Source of the DNA: Trichormus sp. NMC-1
GTDB taxonomy: Bacteria > Cyanobacteriota > Cyanobacteriia > Cyanobacteriales > Nostocaceae
Direction: 5' to 3'
DNA: 64,000 bases
NCBI RefSeq assembly: GCF_001858025.1
Contig: NZ_LZQD01000003.1
Span: 100,260-164,259, forward strand
A model generated the notes under the pieces. That model ran no database searches. It saw only the letters and a list, made by a program, of their open reading frames with translations, and was not told the DNA's origin. Position 1 is the first letter of the stretch. Each line of letters opens with the position of its first letter. Below, one piece after another: positions 1 to 9,392 of this stretch. The position numbers were made by a program, and so were the translations under genes.

Positions 1-2
1 CC

Positions 3-2492
3 ATGCAACAGGCAAAAGATTATTTCCCTGGATTAAAAGAACACGAATTACCAAAATATATTTTAGTCTCAGATTTTCAAAGGTTTAGACTTTACGATTT
101 AGATAATGATATTACCGCAGAGTTTGAACTTAAAGATTTTTTCAATCAGGTGCATTTATTCGGTTTTATTGCTGGATATGAAAAGCGCACTTACAAAGAT
201 GAAGATCCTGTAAATATTGAAGCGGCTGAATTAATGGGTAAGCTGCACGATTTATTAGAAGCAGTTGGCTATACAGGTCATGATTTAGAAGTTTATTTAG
301 TGCGGTTGCTTTTTTGTTTATTTGCTGATGATACTGGCATTTTTGATAAAGGTATTTTTTGGGAATATATTGATTTACATACTAAATCCGATGGTAGTGA
401 TTTAGCGATGCACATTGCTTCTATCTTTCATATATTAAATACACATCCTGAAAAAAGATTAAAAAATTTAGATACCAATTTAGCTCAGTTCCCTTATGTA
501 AATGGCAAGTTATTTGAAGAAGTTTTACAACCTGCTGCTTTTGATAGCGAAATGCGCGAAATGTTGTTAAAAGCTTGTGCCTTAGATTGGGGTAAGATTT
601 CACCTGCTATTTTTGGTTCGATGTTTCAAGCGGTGATGAATCCAAAGGAACGGCGGAATCTTGGCGCACATTATACGTCTGAAAAGAATATTCAAAAGTT
701 GATTAAGCCTCTTTTTTTAGATGATTTATATACGGAGTTTGAAAGAGTAAAAGGCAGTCGGGGCAAACTTCAAGAATTACATCAAAAAATAGCTGATCTA
801 CATTTTTTAGATCCTGCTTGTGGTTGCGGTAATTTCCTGATTATTACTTATCGAGAATTGCGAGATTTAGAAATTAAAATTTTGCGTGAATTGTATAAAA
901 AAGAAGAAGGTTTTATTGATGTTAGAATTTTTATTCAAGTTGACGTAGACCAGTTTGCAGGGATTGAATATGATGAGTTTGCGGTGCGTGTTGCTGAGGT
1001 AGCAATGTGGTTAATTGACCATCAAATGAATATCAAGGTTAGTAATGAATTTGGACAATATTTTGTCAGACTTCCATTAACTAAATCCGCTAAAATTGTT
1101 CATGGGAACTCTTTACAAATTGATTGGGATAAAGTTGTAGCGAAAGAAAAGTTAAATTTCATTTTAGGAAATCCGCCATTTGTAGGAAAAACTTACCAAG
1201 ATGCACAACAAAAAGCTGATATGCAAATTGTTTTTGGCAGCCTGAAAAGTGCAGGTTTGTTGGATTATGTCACTGCGTGGTATATCAAAGCTGCTCAGTT
1301 TATTCAAAATACAAATATTCGTTGTGCTTTTGTTAGTACAAATTCTATTTCCCAGGGTGAACAGGTTGGTATTCTTTGGCAAGAGCTTTACAGCAATTAT
1401 AAAATAAAAATACATTTTGCTCATCGTACTTTTAGTTGGAGAAATGAGGCAAAAGGAAATGCTGCTGTACATTGTGTAATTATTGGTTTTGGTTTACAGA
1501 ATATTGAAAATAAAAGAATTTTTGATTATGTAGATATTAAAGGTGAACCAACAGAACGAAAAGTTAAAAATATTAATCCATATTTAGCAGCAGGAAATGA
1601 TTTAATTATTTTGAAGAGAAGTAAGCCAATTTGTAGTGTACCTGAAATGATATATGGCAGTAAGCCTACTGATGGTGGAAATTTATTGCTCTCTGATGAA
1701 GAAAAGCTGATTATCTTACAAGAAGAACCAAATTCAGAGAAATTTATTAGGCAGTTTTTAGGCTCACAAGAGTTTATTAATGGTATAAAACGCTGGTGTT
1801 TATGGTTAATAAATATACAACCCAACGAATTAAAATTAATGCCTCATGTTTTAGAAAGAATTGAAAAAGTTAAACAGATGAGGATGGCAAGTACGAAACT
1901 GCCAACGCAAGCTTCAGCCCAAACACCTTATGTTTTTACTGAAATTCGACAACCAGATACAAATTATCTTGCAGTTCCTGAAGTTTCATCTGAAAGAAGG
2001 AAGTATATCCCAATCGGTTTTTTAGATTCTAGTATTATTGCAAGTAATAAAATTCAGCTTATCCCTAATGCTACTCTATATCTTTTTGGTATTCTGACTT
2101 CGGAAATGCATATTACATGGGTGAAGTCTGTCTGTGGGAGATTAAAAAGTGATTACAGCTATTCAAGTACAATTGTTTATAATAATTATCCATTTCCTGA
2201 AAATGTAAATGATAAACAAAAACAGAAAGTAGAAATAGCCGCGCAAGCAGTTTTAGATACAAGATCAAAATATCCTGATAGTAGTTTAGCTGACTTGTAT
2301 GATCCGCGAACTATGCCGCCAGATTTAGTAAAAGCCCATCAAAATTTAGATAAAGCTGTAGATTTGTGTTATCGTCCGCAGCCATTTGTCAATGAATTAA
2401 ATCGGATTGAATTTTTGTTTAGTCTATATGAAGCTTTAAATGCACCTTTACTAAAACCAGAGAAAAAGAAAAGAGTGAAAAAAAGTAATTAA
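3..2492 (+). CDS. MmeI/YeeA-type class I DNA methyltransferase (5' end outside window)
   Basis: This is a SAM-dependent adenine-type DNA methyltransferase of the large type IIG/MmeI-like group. The SAM-binding motif I (DPACGCGNFL, about residues 271-280) and the catalytic motif IV NPPF (residues 390-393) are both present. The region after motif IV is rich in polar and aromatic residues, as in the target-recognition part of these enzymes. Family members have an extra N-terminal segment with a PD-(D/E)XK nuclease. Here the reading frame runs into the window edge, so the ATG at position 3 is probably internal and the nuclease domain cannot be assessed. It may be a combined restriction-modification or BREX/DISARM-like defence methylase. 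No partner gene is visible downstream, where RNase III follows after 234 bp. Confidence 0.8.
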   Translation: MQQAKDYFPGLKEHELPKYILVSDFQRFRLYDLDNDITAEFELKDFFNQVHLFGFIAGYEKRTYKDEDPVNIEAAELMGKLHDLLEAVGYTGHDLEVYLVRLLFCLFADDTGIFDKGIFWEYIDLHTKSDGSDLAMHIASIFHILNTHPEKRLKNLDTNLAQFPYVNGKLFEEVLQPAAFDSEMREMLLKACALDWGKISPAIFGSMFQAVMNPKERRNLGAHYTSEKNIQKLIKPLFLDDLYTEFERVKGSRGKLQELHQKIADLHFLDPACGCGNFLIITYRELRDLEIKILRELYKKEEGFIDVRIFIQVDVDQFAGIEYDEFAVRVAEVAMWLIDHQMNIKVSNEFGQYFVRLPLTKSAKIVHGNSLQIDWDKVVAKEKLNFILGNPPFVGKTYQDAQQKADMQIVFGSLKSAGLLDYVTAWYIKAAQFIQNTNIRCAFVSTNSISQGEQVGILWQELYSNYKIKIHFAHRTFSWRNEAKGNAAVHCVIIGFGLQNIENKRIFDYVDIKGEPTERKVKNINPYLAAGNDLIILKRSKPICSVPEMIYGSKPTDGGNLLLSDEEKLIILQEEPNSEKFIRQFLGSQEFINGIKRWCLWLINIQPNELKLMPHVLERIEKVKQMRMASTKLPTQASAQTPYVFTEIRQPDTNYLAVPEVSSERRKYIPIGFLDSSIIASNKIQLIPNATLYLFGILTSEMHITWVKSVCGRLKSDYSYSSTIVYNNYPFPENVNDKQKQKVEIAAQAVLDTRSKYPDSSLADLYDPRTMPPDLVKAHQNLDKAVDLCYRPQPFVNELNRIEFLFSLYEALNAPLLKPEKKKRVKKSN

Positions 2493-2510
2493 TTTTTAAC
2501 CTAAATAGCT

Positions 2511-2535
2511 AGGGGTTTAGCAATGCTAAACTCCT
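2511..2535. repeat. hairpin after the methyltransferase gene
   Basis: The arms AGGGGTTTAGC and GCTAAACTCCT form an 11-bp stem (one G-T pair) with a 3-nt AAT loop, 18 bp after the stop codon. There is no T tract, so this looks more like a dispersed hairpin than a classical terminator. A related GCTAAACCCCT string occurs near 60815. Confidence 0.5.
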
Positions 2536-2726
2536 ACAAAAACTTTATCCGGATCATAATTTCGGTGAATTGCTAGAGAATAAACTTCTAGCATAAATAT
2601 TAGGCATTAATAGCGTTCCAAAGCTGTAAAATTGGGAAAGTTTGCCCTGCTGCTACCTGTCGTGTATTTATACTCTATATTTAATGCTAAGTTAGGAGTT
2701 ATTAGCCCTTTTTCCACACTTACTGA

Positions 2727-3464
2727 ATGTCCCTCGTTTATCCCCGCCGTCAACGGCAACTTGAAAGTTTAGTCCAGAAGCTGGGTTTGTCAAAAGATGC
2801 ACCGATAAAGTGGCCTTTACTTGATTTGGCACTAACTCATGCGACTGTTTCTGAGTCGGCAAATTATGAACAACTCGAGTTTGTCGGTGATGCGGTGGTA
2901 CGGCTGGTTGCGGCTGTGATGTTATGGGAACATTATCCTGATTGCTCTGTGGGGGATTTTGCGGCTATTCGTTCCGTTTTGGTGAGCGATCGCATTCTTG
3001 CCCAATTAGCAAGAGGATATGGTTTAGAATTATACTTACTCGTCGCTGGTAGTGCTACCGCTGATCATGTTGGTCAAGAATCAAGACTTGCAGATGCTTT
3101 TGAAGCAGTCCTGGGAGCGCTTTATCTCAGTACTCACAATCTCAATCTGATTCGTCCTTGGTTAGATCCCCACTTCCAAGAACTGACTACAGAAATTCGT
3201 CTTGATCCGGCTCGACTCAACTATAAAGCGGCTCTCCAAGAATGGACTCAGGCACAATTTAAAGTTTTACCAGAGTATCGAGTAGTGGAGGTGAATCAAC
3301 CCCACGGCACTCAAGAGCGTTTTACTGCTGAAGTTTGGTTAAATGAAAAAATTTTAGGACAAGGCAAGGGACGCTCTATTAAAGCAGCTGAACAGGCAGC
3401 CGCTAAAGTAGCTTATGTAGCAGTTACTGAAGAGGTAATTGCTAAGGGAGCAAATGACAAATGA
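2727..3464 (+). CDS. rnc: ribonuclease III
   Basis: This double-stranded-RNA endonuclease processes rRNA precursors and structured transcripts. At 245 aa it has the usual length. The RNase III signature covers residues 47-60 (YEQLEFVGDAVVRL), with the metal-binding acids E48, E51 and D55, and the second acidic pair D123 and E126 lies in DAFEAVLGALYL. A C-terminal double-stranded-RNA-binding domain covers about residues 160-238 and ends in the Ala-rich helix KAAEQAAAKVAY. All catalytic acids are present, so the enzyme should be active. Cyanobacteria often carry more than one RNase III, and which paralogue this is cannot be told here. The next gene is 81 bp downstream on the same strand. Confidence 0.93.
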   Translation: MSLVYPRRQRQLESLVQKLGLSKDAPIKWPLLDLALTHATVSESANYEQLEFVGDAVVRLVAAVMLWEHYPDCSVGDFAAIRSVLVSDRILAQLARGYGLELYLLVAGSATADHVGQESRLADAFEAVLGALYLSTHNLNLIRPWLDPHFQELTTEIRLDPARLNYKAALQEWTQAQFKVLPEYRVVEVNQPHGTQERFTAEVWLNEKILGQGKGRSIKAAEQAAAKVAYVAVTEEVIAKGANDK

Positions 3465-3513
3465 CTAATAATTCCTTAATGGTACAAGCCCCCGGATTTA
3501 TCAGAGGGGTGAA

Positions 3514-3541
3514 TCCAAAATCCAAAATCCAAAATCCAAAA
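3514..3541. repeat. 7-bp tandem repeat (STRR), TCCAAAA x4
   Basis: Four perfect copies of TCCAAAA lie between rnc and the oxidoreductase gene. Heptameric STRRs of this kind are typical of heterocystous cyanobacterial genomes. The same heptamer recurs around 15940-15996. Confidence 0.85.
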
Positions 3542-3545
3542 TCGG

Positions 3546-4595
3546 ATGACTAATATTAAACTTGCGATCATCGGGGTAGGACGTTGGGGAGTACATTTAT
3601 TGCGAAATTTTTTAGCACATCCTCAAGTGTCTGTAGTGGCTGTAGTAGACAACCATCCAGCAAGATTGACAGCAGTCCAACAACAGTTCAATTTAGATGA
3701 AAATGTATTATTAACAACTGATTGGCAAGTTGTCAAGCAAATTCTAGGAGTGAATGCAGTAGCGATCGCAACTCCTGCTACCACTCACTATGCCTTAATT
3801 AAAGATGCTCTCCAGCAGGGATATCATGTTTTGGCAGAAAAACCCTTAACTCTGAATCCCGAAGAATGCCGGGAACTTTGCCAATTAGCCGATTATCAGC
3901 AATTGATACTCATGGTTGACCACACCTATTTATTTCATCCAGCCGTAGAACGAGGTCAAACTGTTGTTCAATCTGGTCAATTAGGTGCTTTACGTTATGG
4001 CTATGCTACCCGCACCCATTTGGGACCCGTTCGGCAAGATGTTGATGCATTGTGGGATTTAGCTATTCACGATATCGCTATCTTTAACACTTGGTTAGGT
4101 GAATTACCTGTGAAAGTGCAAGCAACAGGTACGGTATGGCTACAGGAAAATAGGGAAATTGAGGGAACCGCAACCGAAAACCAAGGTTTAGCTGATTTAG
4201 TTTGGGTAACGCTGACTTATCCAGATAAATTTCAAGCATATATTCATCTTTGTTGGCTAAATCCTGATAAACAAAGACGCTTAGGAATCGTCGGTAGCAA
4301 GGGTAGCTTGATTTTTGACGAAATGTCCTCCGCATCACCTTTAACCCTGATACATGGGGAATTTGCCAAAGATGGGAATCAATTCATGCCGATGAATCAA
4401 AGCCAAGAAGTGCTGGAAATCGAAAAGGGTGAACCATTACAAAAAGTGTGCGATCGCTTTGTTGTTTCTATCCTCCAGAATACCCCTTCCTTAGTTTCCT
4501 CTGGTTGGGTAGGTAGAGAATTAGTAGAAATTCTCACCGCTTTGACTACATCTCTCCAGCAAGGGGGTAAATCTATCACCATCACTAATCCTTAA
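3546..4595 (+). CDS. Gfo/Idh/MocA family NAD(P)-dependent oxidoreductase
   Basis: This is a dehydrogenase of the glucose-fructose oxidoreductase/inositol dehydrogenase family, acting on a sugar or sugar-derived substrate that cannot be named from sequence. The N-terminal Rossmann fold has GVGRWG (residues 10-15). The family motif AEKPL is at residues 97-101, with the expected catalytic Lys99. D171 and H175 in WDLAIHD match the third conserved element. The C-terminal half is the alpha/beta substrate domain. The length of 349 aa is normal. The start at 3546 follows the STRR tract without a clear Shine-Dalgarno. The gene may be transcribed with rnc, but the functions are unrelated. Confidence 0.88.
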   Translation: MTNIKLAIIGVGRWGVHLLRNFLAHPQVSVVAVVDNHPARLTAVQQQFNLDENVLLTTDWQVVKQILGVNAVAIATPATTHYALIKDALQQGYHVLAEKPLTLNPEECRELCQLADYQQLILMVDHTYLFHPAVERGQTVVQSGQLGALRYGYATRTHLGPVRQDVDALWDLAIHDIAIFNTWLGELPVKVQATGTVWLQENREIEGTATENQGLADLVWVTLTYPDKFQAYIHLCWLNPDKQRRLGIVGSKGSLIFDEMSSASPLTLIHGEFAKDGNQFMPMNQSQEVLEIEKGEPLQKVCDRFVVSILQNTPSLVSSGWVGRELVEILTALTTSLQQGGKSITITNP

Positions 4596-4694
4596 TTTTT
4601 TAATTTTTTGGGTCTTCTGTAACCTGATTGACAAGGTGCAAGATGTGAGAATTCATATCAACCTGAAAATAAAACTGAATTATAGCAGGAGTCA

Positions 4695-4723
4695 GTAGAG
4701 ACGTTTCGCCGAAACGTCTGTAC
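4695..4723. repeat. GTAGAGACGTT palindromic repeat, imperfect copy
   Basis: The arms GTAGAGACGTTT and AAACGTCTGTAC (one mismatch) surround a short CGCCG centre, followed by ACAGGAGTAAAAC. The same element, with the same ACAGGAGTAAAAC tail, occurs at 45401-45429. Perfect copies are at 31638-31665 and 32410-32437. Confidence 0.85.
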
Positions 4724-4803
4724 AGGAGTAAAACTTGTAGTGAAAGTTTCATTATCACATTGATGTCCTAACCACCCTATCCACGGCTATACAAAGAGAA
4801 ATA

Positions 4804-6858
4804 TTAAAGCTTTGCGACTTTTTCACCTTGTTGTGAAATTCGATTGATCTCACCTGTATCTACTTGTTCTTCCTTTATATCTGCTGGTGAAGAATCGTAA
4901 ATTTCCAAAGTTTGATCTGGGTGCAAGCTAGGATAACTGATTGCTTTTACTTCATTAGTAGAAGTATGTTCACTATTCCTTAAATCCCCTTTTTTCCCTG
5001 TGTTAGATAATACAGATGTATTAATCAAAGGTAATATAATTTTTACCGTCGTCCCTTGGTGCAAACCCAAACTCTCAAGGGTAATAGTTCCTCCCATGAG
5101 TTCGATTAAGTTTCGAGAAATTGCTAATCCCAGTCCAGTACCTTCAAATTTGCGTGTGGTTGTACCATCCACCATCACAAAGGGGCGAAATAGTTTATGC
5201 TGCTGTCCAGGATCAATACCTATTCCTGTATCTTTGACTGAGACTATCACATGATATTTACCATGACTGTGCTGAATATCTGTGCTAATGGTGATGCTCC
5301 CAGTATCGGTGAATTTCGTAGCGTTACCAATGATATTAATGAGAACTTGTTTAAGTTTTACTTCATCTGCCTTAATTGGTATCGCTTCATTACCTAATTC
5401 ACATTTCAATTGCAGTCCCTTATGTTGGACATTTACTGATTGTAAATTAATAACTTCTAGCAGTAGTTGACGCAATTCTAGAGGAGCTATTACTACGGAG
5501 AGTTTACCTGCTTCAATTTTGGAAATATCGAGTAAATCATTAATAATTCCTAACAAGTGAATTGCTGTTTCATCCGCTCGCTGGAGAAATTCTAATTCTT
5601 CTTCTCGGTCATCACACATTCCATCTCTAACTAAGCGAACGCAGTTAATAATAATATTTAGTGGGTTTCTTAATTCATGGGAAGTCGTAGCTAAAAACTG
5701 ACTTTTAACTTTGTTAGCTGATTTGGCTTCTTTCCAGGCTATTTCTAGTTCTTCTGCCCATGCTTTAAGTCGTTCAACCATTTGATCGAGTGCTTGTGCC
5801 AGTTGATTAAATTCCCGAATTTCAAAGTTACGAGGAATTGGTTGTGCAGCGTGGTGACTGTGAATATTTAAAGCATAGTCTCTGAGTTCTTCTACAGGGC
5901 CTGCTAGATAAGGAGCTAAATATAATGATGCCAACAAACTTGCACCAATTAAACCGACAGTCAAAACAATCAGGATAAGTTTGATTTCATCTAAACTAAA
6001 CAGTGCATTTTTTACACTTGTTACAGCTAAAATGACCCATTTTTTTTGCTGCTTTGGGGTAATGGGATCAGGAATAGCTGTATAGCCGGCAACTAATTGT
6101 TCGCTTTCTATAAAATTAAAATTTATTGAATCATTCCTTCCTGCAACTGCATTTTTAATTAAGCTTTTTAGTTGTTCAGCATCTGAGTAATTCTTAATAT
6201 TAGTTCCCACTCTTTCTGCCAAAGGATGAGCTAAAATAGCACCATTTTCAGCAATAACTATCAGAGAGCCGGTAAGTGAGCCAGGTTTATTTGTAGTTTT
6301 TTGGTGTAATGTCGTCTGAAGAATTAAGGCATAAGCTAAATTTCCGCGACGATTATAAACTGGGGCTGATAATAGCAATTGCAGCTGATTGTGTGTGTTT
6401 TTTTTGCCTGTTGTTCCGGCTTTGGGTGGTAATATAGCTTGGATTTGCACTTCATCAGTGGGAAAAGATAATCTTAATTCTGAAATTGCTTTATCACCGC
6501 AGCTACTAGCAATGATGTTACCTGTTTGGAGATTTTTTAATTGAATACAATCAACGTGGTTTGGTAGTTGTTGTGATATTTGATTCAGAAAGGTTTGAAC
6601 TTGGGTTGAGTAACCCGATTTCATGACTGTAGTTTGACTAGCACTCAGCAAATTAGTTTTCAGTACAGCAATCGTATCAGTAATTTTTTCACCTTTATTG
6701 ATAGCACTCTCTGTTAAGTTTTGCCGAGCAGTTGTCAAAAGACTTGAGCGTGCCTTATTCAGAGCAACCATTTCCCCGACTAATAACACCGGAACAAACA
6801 CCAGCAGAATTCTTGTTACTAAAATTCGTCGAAAGGACGATTGACGGAACTTAGCCAT
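4804..6858 (-). CDS. membrane sensor histidine kinase
   Basis: This is a two-component sensor with an extracytoplasmic sensing domain. The start at 6858 (MAKFRQSSFRR) is preferred over the ATG at 6906 because the first transmembrane segment (RILLVFVPVLLVGEMVAL) then sits close to the N-terminus. A Cache-like periplasmic region follows, then a second membrane segment (LILIVLTVGLIGASLLASLY), a HAMP linker and a HisKA domain with the phospho-acceptor His394 in SHELRNP. The ATPase domain shows the N box (NIIGNATKFTD), DTGIGI and GTGLGLA motifs. No receiver domain is fused and no response regulator gene is adjacent. The C-terminal tail of about 70 residues after the kinase core is low in complexity. 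The stimulus is unknown. Confidence 0.9.
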   Translation of the reverse strand: MAKFRQSSFRRILVTRILLVFVPVLLVGEMVALNKARSSLLTTARQNLTESAINKGEKITDTIAVLKTNLLSASQTTVMKSGYSTQVQTFLNQISQQLPNHVDCIQLKNLQTGNIIASSCGDKAISELRLSFPTDEVQIQAILPPKAGTTGKKNTHNQLQLLLSAPVYNRRGNLAYALILQTTLHQKTTNKPGSLTGSLIVIAENGAILAHPLAERVGTNIKNYSDAEQLKSLIKNAVAGRNDSINFNFIESEQLVAGYTAIPDPITPKQQKKWVILAVTSVKNALFSLDEIKLILIVLTVGLIGASLLASLYLAPYLAGPVEELRDYALNIHSHHAAQPIPRNFEIREFNQLAQALDQMVERLKAWAEELEIAWKEAKSANKVKSQFLATTSHELRNPLNIIINCVRLVRDGMCDDREEELEFLQRADETAIHLLGIINDLLDISKIEAGKLSVVIAPLELRQLLLEVINLQSVNVQHKGLQLKCELGNEAIPIKADEVKLKQVLINIIGNATKFTDTGSITISTDIQHSHGKYHVIVSVKDTGIGIDPGQQHKLFRPFVMVDGTTTRKFEGTGLGLAISRNLIELMGGTITLESLGLHQGTTVKIILPLINTSVLSNTGKKGDLRNSEHTSTNEVKAISYPSLHPDQTLEIYDSSPADIKEEQVDTGEINRISQQGEKVAKL

Positions 6859-7149
6859 CGAGTGTCTCACTTCGCATCTGCAAACCACAATAACACCGAT
6901 ATGCAATTAGACTAGCTAAATGAGACATTTTATAAAATTATTAGAAATATATTGTAACTTGTTAAAAATATCAAACTGTTATTGGGTAAAAAGACACTAG
7001 AGATACCAAAACTATTAGACAGTATATGTAATAGGGGCTGGTTTTGCATATCTATCTAAGGATGAAATTAATCAGCATTGTTCTGTTCGCAAGGCTTTTC
7101 TACAATCAACTCATTCACAAGAAAAGTTCAAAACTATCAAACCAATCCA

Positions 7150-7573
7150 ATGGTAAAGTATCGTCCTCATACCACAATGGTTATAGACATGAGTGTAGAT
7201 GGCAAGAAAGCAGATAGCGATCGCACTGTTGGCCTCTGGGACTGATACAAACCTACCTAAAAAAACAAATTGCTGCCTCTCATGCCGTTTTATTCGTTGC
7301 TGTTACGCTTCATCCCTAAAGTACAATACTTACAGGATTGGATTCAACACAACTGCAACAGAGAACAAAATAAAATAGAACTCCTCAGCCCGTTCATATA
7401 GTGATTTCGAGTTCTGGCTGCCTCAATCCGGATATTAAATTCTTTCAAAAACCAGTTAAATGCTGGTTAATGTTGCAACTTCTAGAAGTTAATACAATTG
7501 AACAGGAAGTATTTTGGCGCTATCGGCTGCAACGACAAGCTTCTATAGATTACGCTAATGAAAGCTTTTGCTA
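7150..7573 (+). pseudogene. decayed RibD C-terminal-type (pyrimidine reductase-like) gene
   Basis: Conceptual translation shows remnants of a dihydrofolate-reductase-like RibD_C protein in two frames. The N-terminus, from ATG 7150, reads RPHTTMVIDMSVDGKKADSDR, ending at a stop after about 31 codons. A second frame starting near 7257 reads KKQIAASHAVLFVAVTLHP, then two in-frame stops, then PQPVHIVISSSGCLNPDIK and QKPVKCW. The order and spacing match the family (RPHTT..MSxDGK, ASDAVLFGAGTLR, VISxSGxxNP), with roughly 20-25 residues lost and a frame change between the blocks. The tail up to 7573 overlaps the long start of the next gene. The call rests on recognised motifs only, without an alignment. 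Confidence 0.62.
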
Positions 7574-7599
7574 ACTTTTTAAAGATTAAAACCCACACG

Positions 7600-8781
7600 A
7601 TGGTAAAACCACTTAAACCGAACTATTCTGTCGTTTGGACTAACAAAATTGCTGAAGTTACCCAAGAAGCCTGGGATGCTTTAGCGATGCCACTCAAAAC
7701 CCCGTTCTTGGAGTGGGAGTGGCTGAATAATATGGAAACCTCCCACAGTGCTACAGCGAACGCAGGTTGGTTGCCAAATCACTTAACGTTGTGGCGAGAT
7801 AGAATATTAATTGCTGCTGCCCCACTTTATTTAAAAGGGCATAGTCAAGGCGAATTTGTCTTTGATCATCAGTGGGCAGAGTTAGCTTCTCGCATTGGGG
7901 TAGAATATTATCCAAAAATGTTGGGAATGTCTCCTTTTACTCCGGCTGAAGGCTATCGCTTCTTAATTGCTGCTGGGGAAGATGAGGAAGAAATCACGGC
8001 GATGATGTTGCATGAGATTGATTCTTTCTGCATCAAGCATGGTATTTCCGGCTGTCATTTTCTCTATGTTGATCCTCAATGGCGGGCTGTGTTGGAAAGA
8101 CAAGGTTTTACGCCTTGGTTACACCATAGTTACATTTGGGAAAACGCGGAATTTCAAACTTTTGATGATTACTTGACAGTATTCAATGCTAATCAAAGAC
8201 GCAATATTAAACGGGAACGCAAAGCTGTTGAAAAAGCAGGTTTAAGACTTGAAGCATTGACTGGTGAAGCAATTCCTAAGTCTCTGTTTCCCTTGATGTA
8301 CGAATTTTATGCTGATACCTGCGATAAGTTTGGTTGGTGGGGTAGCAAGTATCTGACAAAGCGGTTTTTTGAGCAGCTATACCATAGTTATCGCCATCGG
8401 GTAGTGTTTTTTGCTGCTTACAATGAAGAGGATGATCGCCAACCTGTGGGAATGTCCTTTTGTCTATTTAAGGATGACAGACTGTATGGGCGTTATTGGG
8501 GTAGTTTTCAAGAAATAGATTGCTTACATTTTGATGCTTGCTATTATAAACCGATTGAGTGGGCGATCGCTCACGGTATCCAAACTTTTGACCCTGGTGC
8601 GGGCGGAAGACACAAGAAACGGCGCGGGTTTCCAGCCAAACCGAATTACAGTCTCCATCGCTTTTACAACAATCGTTTAGGACAAATTTTGCGTCCCTAT
8701 ATTCGGGAAGTTAATGAAATGGAACAACAGGAAATGGAGGCGATTAATGCAGAGTTGCCTTTTAGTAAAGGTGATGCTTAG
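7600..8781 (+). CDS. FemAB/GNAT-like protein (DUF482, PF04339 family)
   Basis: This protein resembles the DUF482 family, annotated as peptidoglycan-biosynthesis or GNAT-like acyltransferases. That assignment comes from fold similarity, and no substrate is known. Typical features are LEWEWL near the N-terminus, the NQRRNIKRERKAVEKAG helix in the middle, and FDPGAGGRHKKRRGFPA close to the C-terminus. The ATG at 7600 (MVKPLKPN) is preferred. An in-frame ATG at 7558 would add 14 residues that overlap the preceding pseudogene. Length is 393 aa and no signal peptide or membrane segment is visible, so a cytoplasmic location is expected. Confidence 0.75.
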   Translation: MVKPLKPNYSVVWTNKIAEVTQEAWDALAMPLKTPFLEWEWLNNMETSHSATANAGWLPNHLTLWRDRILIAAAPLYLKGHSQGEFVFDHQWAELASRIGVEYYPKMLGMSPFTPAEGYRFLIAAGEDEEEITAMMLHEIDSFCIKHGISGCHFLYVDPQWRAVLERQGFTPWLHHSYIWENAEFQTFDDYLTVFNANQRRNIKRERKAVEKAGLRLEALTGEAIPKSLFPLMYEFYADTCDKFGWWGSKYLTKRFFEQLYHSYRHRVVFFAAYNEEDDRQPVGMSFCLFKDDRLYGRYWGSFQEIDCLHFDACYYKPIEWAIAHGIQTFDPGAGGRHKKRRGFPAKPNYSLHRFYNNRLGQILRPYIREVNEMEQQEMEAINAELPFSKGDA

Positions 8782-8857
8782 GAAAAATCTCACCTCAGCA
8801 ATAAATACCTTTGAGATGTAATCTAAAAAGACTGTCGAAATAATTTTTCTTTTGAGA

Positions 8858-9247
8858 ATGCTTATGAATTTGCTACTTGAAAATTTGACCGCAATTGATA
8901 ATAAACTTTCTCAACGTCATATTGACCTTGATCCTAGTGGCTATTTCATTATTTACATAGACCGGAATGAACAGTTAATTTACGCCAAGCATTTCACAAA
9001 TGTAATTGATGATCGCGGTTTAGCTGTAGATCCACAAACAGGTCAGGTAATTCCGGCACGGGGAAAGGTAGAAAGAACCCACACAACTGTATTTAGTGGC
9101 AGGACTGCAAAAGAACTGTGTGTGAAGATTTTTGAAGAAACTCAACCCTGTCCTCTTACTTTACTAGACCATGCGGCTTATTTGGGTAGAGAATTTGTCC
9201 GCGCTGAAGTTGCTTTAGTGACAGGGCAAGAGTATATTCAGGATTAG
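8858..9247 (+). CDS. DUF4346 domain protein
   Basis: This small soluble protein matches a family conserved in cyanobacteria (DUF4346). It has the blocks DPSGYFIIYIDR, YAKHFTN and ARGKVERTHTTVFSGRTAKELC, and ends in ALVTGQEYIQD. No biochemical role is established. The open frame extends back to a TTG at 8852, but ATG 8858 or 8864 is the likely start. It lies 76 bp after the FemAB-like gene on the same strand and a hairpin follows the stop, so the two genes may be cotranscribed. Confidence 0.72.
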   Translation: MLMNLLLENLTAIDNKLSQRHIDLDPSGYFIIYIDRNEQLIYAKHFTNVIDDRGLAVDPQTGQVIPARGKVERTHTTVFSGRTAKELCVKIFEETQPCPLTLLDHAAYLGREFVRAEVALVTGQEYIQD

Positions 9248-9249
9248 GC

Positions 9250-9291
9250 AAAGTAATCAGTTATCAGTTATATCTGGTTACTGATTACTTT
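9250..9291 (+). terminator. hairpin, probable terminator of the DUF4346 gene
   Basis: AAAGTAATCAG pairs with CTGATTACTTT (11 bp, 20-nt loop) directly after the stop codon. Only a short T run follows, so the terminator assignment is moderate. Confidence 0.5.
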
Positions 9292-9392
9292 TCACTGCCT
9301 CCTGCGTCCCAGTTATGCCAACATCTTCAAAATAGCTGCTATTTACATACTGATGACCTTTTTTTAATTGGAGAGAAGCGACTTGACGCTAT

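Noticed and set aside
1164-1472. 102-codon ORF antisense to the methyltransferase
   Set aside because: The plus-strand frame carries the clear catalytic motif NPPF in the same stretch.
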